Shown here: positions 61,452 to 64,000 of the stretch, piece after piece
How the letters are laid out: every line of letters starts with the position of its first letter
Numbering within the stretch: the first letter of the stretch is position 1
Origin: Bacteroidota bacterium
GTDB lineage: Bacteria; Bacteroidota; Bacteroidia; Cytophagales; Cyclobacteriaceae
Assembly: GCA_018267275.1 (NCBI GenBank)
Contig: JAFDYV010000009.1
Location: 248,001-312,000 of the forward strand
DNA length: 64,000 bases
Direction of reading: 5' to 3'
The notes under the pieces: generated by a model
What the model was told of the DNA's origin: nothing
What the model saw: the letters and a program-made list of their open reading frames with translations, nothing else
Database searches by the model: none
Position numbers and translations under genes: made by a program

Positions 61452-62522
61452 ATGCCACAACAAAACCTTCCGACCTCCGGACTTCCGAACTTACCTAAGC
61501 AACTCGGCTACCACTTCCCAGCAGAATTTGCTCCCCACACCGCTACCTGGCTCAGCTGGCCTCATAAAGAAGCCTCTTGGCCGGGAAAGATTGATGCGAT
61601 ATTTCCGGTGTATGCGCAGTTCATTAAACTGGTGGCGGAAGGTGAGAAGGTAAACATTAACGTGGTCGATGAAAAGATGAAGCAGTTTGCTGTTTCTCAT
61701 CTCGAAAAAGTAGGAGCTGATTTTACCAATATTCATTTCTTTTTTCACCCGACCAACGATGCCTGGTGCCGCGACCATGGCCCTGCGTTTTTGATCAATC
61801 CAACGGAGAAAAAGAAAATGATTGTGGACTGGGGTTACAACGCCTGGGGTGGGAAATACCCCCCGTTTGATTTAGATGATGTGATCCCAACGCTCATTGC
61901 GAAGCATTACAACATTCCAGTTGTACATCCCGGCATTATCATGGAAGGCGGTTCAGTAGAATTTAACGGTAAGGGTACATTGCTCACCACACGCGCTTGC
62001 CTACTAAACCCGAACCGAAATCCGCATTTGAGCCAATCACAAATTGAAGAATACTTAACCAACTATTACGGAGTGAACCACATCCTTTGGTTGGGCGATG
62101 GTATTATTGGTGACGACACCGATGGACATATTGATGACCTAACCCGATTTGTCAACAGCGATACCGTGGTGACGATTGTGGAAGAGAACAAAAAAGATGA
62201 GAATTACGAAATCCTTCAGGCCAATCTAAAGGAATTGAAAACACTTCGCTTGGAAAATGGAAAGCAGCTCAACATAGTTGAACTGCCCATGCCTTCACCC
62301 GTTGTTTATGAAGACCAACGATTACCTGCCTCTTACGCCAACTTCTACATAGCAAATAAATACGTTGTAGTACCCACGTTCAGAGATAAAAACGATGACA
62401 AGGCATTGAATATCCTTCAGCAATGCTTCACCGACAGAAAGGTTGTCGGATTAGACTCTACTGACATAATTTGGGGATTAGGTTCCTTTCATTGCTTGAG
62501 CCAGCAGGAGCCGGCTGTTTGA
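61452..62522 (+). CDS. aguA: Agmatine deiminase
   Basis: AguA converts agmatine to N-carbamoylputrescine and ammonia. 356 residues of the PAD-like guanidino-modifying family: T-W-L-S-W-P-H-K-E-A-S-W near residue 33, W-C-R-D-H-G-P-A near 105, E-G-G-S-V-E-F-N-G-K-G near 160, D-D-T-D-G-H-I-D-D-L, and the catalytic Cys in F-H-C-L-S-Q-Q-E-P near the C-terminus. The first about 15 residues (Q-Q-N-L-P-T-S-G-L-P-N-L-P) come from a repeat and are atypical for the family. ATG 61452 is the only start nearby. Confidence 0.95.
   Translation: MPQQNLPTSGLPNLPKQLGYHFPAEFAPHTATWLSWPHKEASWPGKIDAIFPVYAQFIKLVAEGEKVNINVVDEKMKQFAVSHLEKVGADFTNIHFFFHPTNDAWCRDHGPAFLINPTEKKKMIVDWGYNAWGGKYPPFDLDDVIPTLIAKHYNIPVVHPGIIMEGGSVEFNGKGTLLTTRACLLNPNRNPHLSQSQIEEYLTNYYGVNHILWLGDGIIGDDTDGHIDDLTRFVNSDTVVTIVEENKKDENYEILQANLKELKTLRLENGKQLNIVELPMPSPVVYEDQRLPASYANFYIANKYVVVPTFRDKNDDKALNILQQCFTDRKVVGLDSTDIIWGLGSFHCLSQQEPAV
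61467..61493. repeat. Right repeat flanking the four-helix bundle gene, inside aguA
   Basis: CTTCCGACCTCCGG followed by ACTTCCGAACTTA is the inverted counterpart of 61051-61085. It is translated as residues 6-14 of AguA. Confidence 0.6.
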
Positions 62523-62534
62523 TCTCTACTTCAA

Positions 62535-63110
62535 TCAGAGCGCAGCAAACTGATAAAGATGGTGGGGTGTAAGACAATGCGTAAGCGAAATATCATTCTC
62601 ATCAACATCCTCTATTGATTCTATTGGTTCGAATAAGGATAATCCTATTCTTTGGCATCTTATCCGGCACTCTGCTAAAAACTGATCGTAAAAGCCCTTC
62701 CCATAGCCAACACGATTTCCCGACTTGTCAAAAGCCAACAGTGGCACGATCACCATATCAATTTTATCCGTTGGCGTTGGCACACCTTGTTCGGGTTCCA
62801 GTATTCCCCATTTGTTTTTTTTGAGTTGATGGATTCCCTCAAAATAAAAGCTCTCTAACTCACTTCCATTTACCTTTGGAATTGACAGTCGGATATGCTC
62901 ATGCTCTCTACGTAGACGGTCGATGATTGGCCATGTGTCAACTTCACGTTTCCCTTCGATTGGCAAGAAGATGTGCAGGCACCTAACCCCAGATAAATCG
63001 ATAAGCGAGAAGAACTGTTGATACAATTGAAAGTTCAACTGATGATATTCTCCCTCCGGCAAAGCCGCCCGCTTTTGCAAGAAATCTCTTCGCGCGTTCG
63101 CTTTAGTCAT
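62535..63110 (-). CDS. 5-formyltetrahydrofolate cyclo-ligase
   Basis: 191 residues. The enzyme converts 5-formyl-THF to 5,10-methenyl-THF with ATP. Recognised by R-A-A-L-P-E-G near residue 15, E-Q-G-V-P-T, P-L-L-A-F-D-K-S-G-N-R-V-G-Y-G-K-G-F-Y-D (about 120-140). The start overlaps the bshC stop by 4 nt, so they are co-transcribed. Convergent with aguA. Confidence 0.93.
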   Translation of the reverse strand: MTKANARRDFLQKRAALPEGEYHQLNFQLYQQFFSLIDLSGVRCLHIFLPIEGKREVDTWPIIDRLRREHEHIRLSIPKVNGSELESFYFEGIHQLKKNKWGILEPEQGVPTPTDKIDMVIVPLLAFDKSGNRVGYGKGFYDQFLAECRIRCQRIGLSLFEPIESIEDVDENDISLTHCLTPHHLYQFAAL

Positions 63111-64000
63111 GGCGTAAGCACATTAAATCGAAAATCGAACGGCCGGAGTTGCTGAGTCAATTCACCGATAAATCTTGGGTTACTTTGATAGAAATTCAAA
63201 AAGTTATCCGTGCGTTCTTGTAAGCTGCCATTGGGAAAAAGTGCGTCCTTCACTGCTTCAATTTGCCTGAGTTTATCTTCGTGCCTACGCTTCTCGGCCT
63301 TCAGCATCTTCTTTTCAATACGTTCCAAATCATCATGCGCGTGTTTGTGTTTTGCGGCTACCAATTTACCAAGTGTTGTGTCAACTTGCTCTGCCTTGTA
63401 CTGCACGGATTGATACAACGATTTCAGTTTTTCAAATTCTCTTCCGAGTGATAAATCATGCTGGCTATTTTTTGCCACCCAATGATTGAACAGAAAATTC
63501 TTTTCCTCAAACGAATCCTTTAACTCCAAACCTGTCTTCACGAACTTCTTTTGCGTGGCTTCATCTACAACCATCGCAAAATTACGGGGCATCAAAATCG
63601 GGAATGGCACTTGAAATGCCTCAAACACATCTTTCAGTTGCAGCCAATATACCAGCTCTGCAGGGCCACCTACATAAGCCAGGTTGGGCAAAATCATTTC
63701 TTGGTATAGGGGTCGAAGGACTACATTCGGACTGAACTTCTCAGGTTCATTTTTGATAAATGAATTGATTTGCTGAGCAGTGAATGAGATCGAAGAATCA
63801 ACGACAGAAAATGTGTCCCCCTTTTTTTCAATGCGGCCGCGAATACCCTTGTCCAAGTAAAAAAGATTGACTTCGCGTGCATTTACCTGGGTGTGATAGC
63901 CAAGTTGCTGCAGCCGTTTAGTCGTTGCCTCGGCTTTTTGAAAGGCAGTATGCTGAAACAAATCATTTACCATTACTGGGGCGAACAAACGTTTCAACGA
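63107..64000 (-). CDS. bshC: Bacillithiol biosynthesis cysteine-adding enzyme, C-terminal part
   Basis: BshC adds Cys to GlcN-malate in the final step of bacillithiol synthesis. At least 298 codons are present; the frame is open to the window edge and the full protein is normally about 530 residues, so this is the C-terminal half. Visible marks include S-P-N-V-V-L-R-P-L-Y-Q-E, P-N-L-A-Y-V-G-G-P-A-E-L-V-Y-W and P-F-P-I-L-M-P-R-N-F-A. The last part is helical (coiled coil K-H-A-H-D-D-L-E-R-I-E-K-K). The presence implies low-molecular-weight thiol metabolism of this type. Confidence 0.9.
   Translation of the reverse strand, partial: SLKRLFAPVMVNDLFQHTAFQKAEATTKRLQQLGYHTQVNAREVNLFYLDKGIRGRIEKKGDTFSVVDSSISFTAQQINSFIKNEPEKFSPNVVLRPLYQEMILPNLAYVGGPAELVYWLQLKDVFEAFQVPFPILMPRNFAMVVDEATQKKFVKTGLELKDSFEEKNFLFNHWVAKNSQHDLSLGREFEKLKSLYQSVQYKAEQVDTTLGKLVAAKHKHAHDDLERIEKKMLKAEKRRHEDKLRQIEAVKDALFPNGSLQERTDNFLNFYQSNPRFIGELTQQLRPFDFRFNVLTP

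Overview
The window looks like chromosomal DNA of a Bacteroidota member, most likely a Cytophagales-type bacterium. The evidence is: secreted proteins ending in type IX secretion (T9SS) type A sorting domains; promoters of the Bacteroidota form (-33 TTTG, about 19-20 bp, -7 TAnnTTTG) in front of both tRNA genes and several operons; A-rich leaders with few Shine-Dalgarno sites; and BshC (bacillithiol), a BadF-type sugar kinase beside MurQ, and the MoxR/DUF58/DUF4129/SpoIIM/RDD cluster. Most of the sequence is ordinary core chromosome, with short accessory patches.

Layout. 1-7650: end of an M19 dipeptidase lipoprotein, a cytochrome b5-like protein, then a compact minus-strand operon SpoIIM / membrane protein / DUF4129 / DUF4350 / MoxR / DUF58 with a divergent RDD gene. 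7666-9321: amino sugar kinase plus murQ (cell wall recycling; anmK is at 52.8 kb). 9.4-13 kb: two tandem outer-membrane barrel paralogues and a frameshifted T9SS protein. 13-18.7 kb: Uma2 nuclease, SprT-like protein, a small lipoprotein, der, era, initiator tRNA with a decayed duplicate, HxlR regulator. 18.8-21.7 kb: DJ-1/hydrolase fusion, unknown OM-type protein, NADP oxidoreductase. 21.7-25.7 kb: three unknown lipoprotein genes in one orientation, separated by palindromic elements that resemble integron attC sites. 25.7-34.3 kb: DUF1905 protein, frameshifted TPR histidine kinase, DUF3052 and CrtA-like proteins, aldo/keto reductase, DJ-1 protein, tRNA-Val, AsmA-like protein. 34.3-44 kb: recO, tdk, an unknown gene, the rod-shape operon mreB-mreC-mreD-mrdA-rodA, purH. 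44-48.4 kb: accessory patch with GxxExxY gene, omega-amidase, a STAS/HATPase + STAS-like (DUF4325) + PIN module, DUF2461 and yefM-yoeB. 48.4-64 kb: murF, FG-GAP T9SS protein, HAD hydrolase, anmK, BrkB, thioesterase, mltG, YciO-type protein, alcohol dehydrogenase, rocD, the aguB/aguA putrescine pathway interrupted by a four-helix-bundle gene, 5-formyl-THF cyclo-ligase and bshC (cut by the window end).

How genes work together. Cell-envelope growth and recycling dominate: MreBCD/PBP2/RodA elongation, MurF precursor ligation, MltG strand termination, and AnmK, the sugar kinase and MurQ returning anhydroMurNAc and MurNAc to GlcNAc-6-P. AguA and AguB convert agmatine to putrescine, next to ornithine aminotransferase. 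The points most worth a second look are the attC-like cassette array, the STAS/HATPase/PIN module, the decayed tRNA-fMet copy, single-gene insertions bracketed by inverted repeats, and three frameshifts that all fall at short homopolymers.
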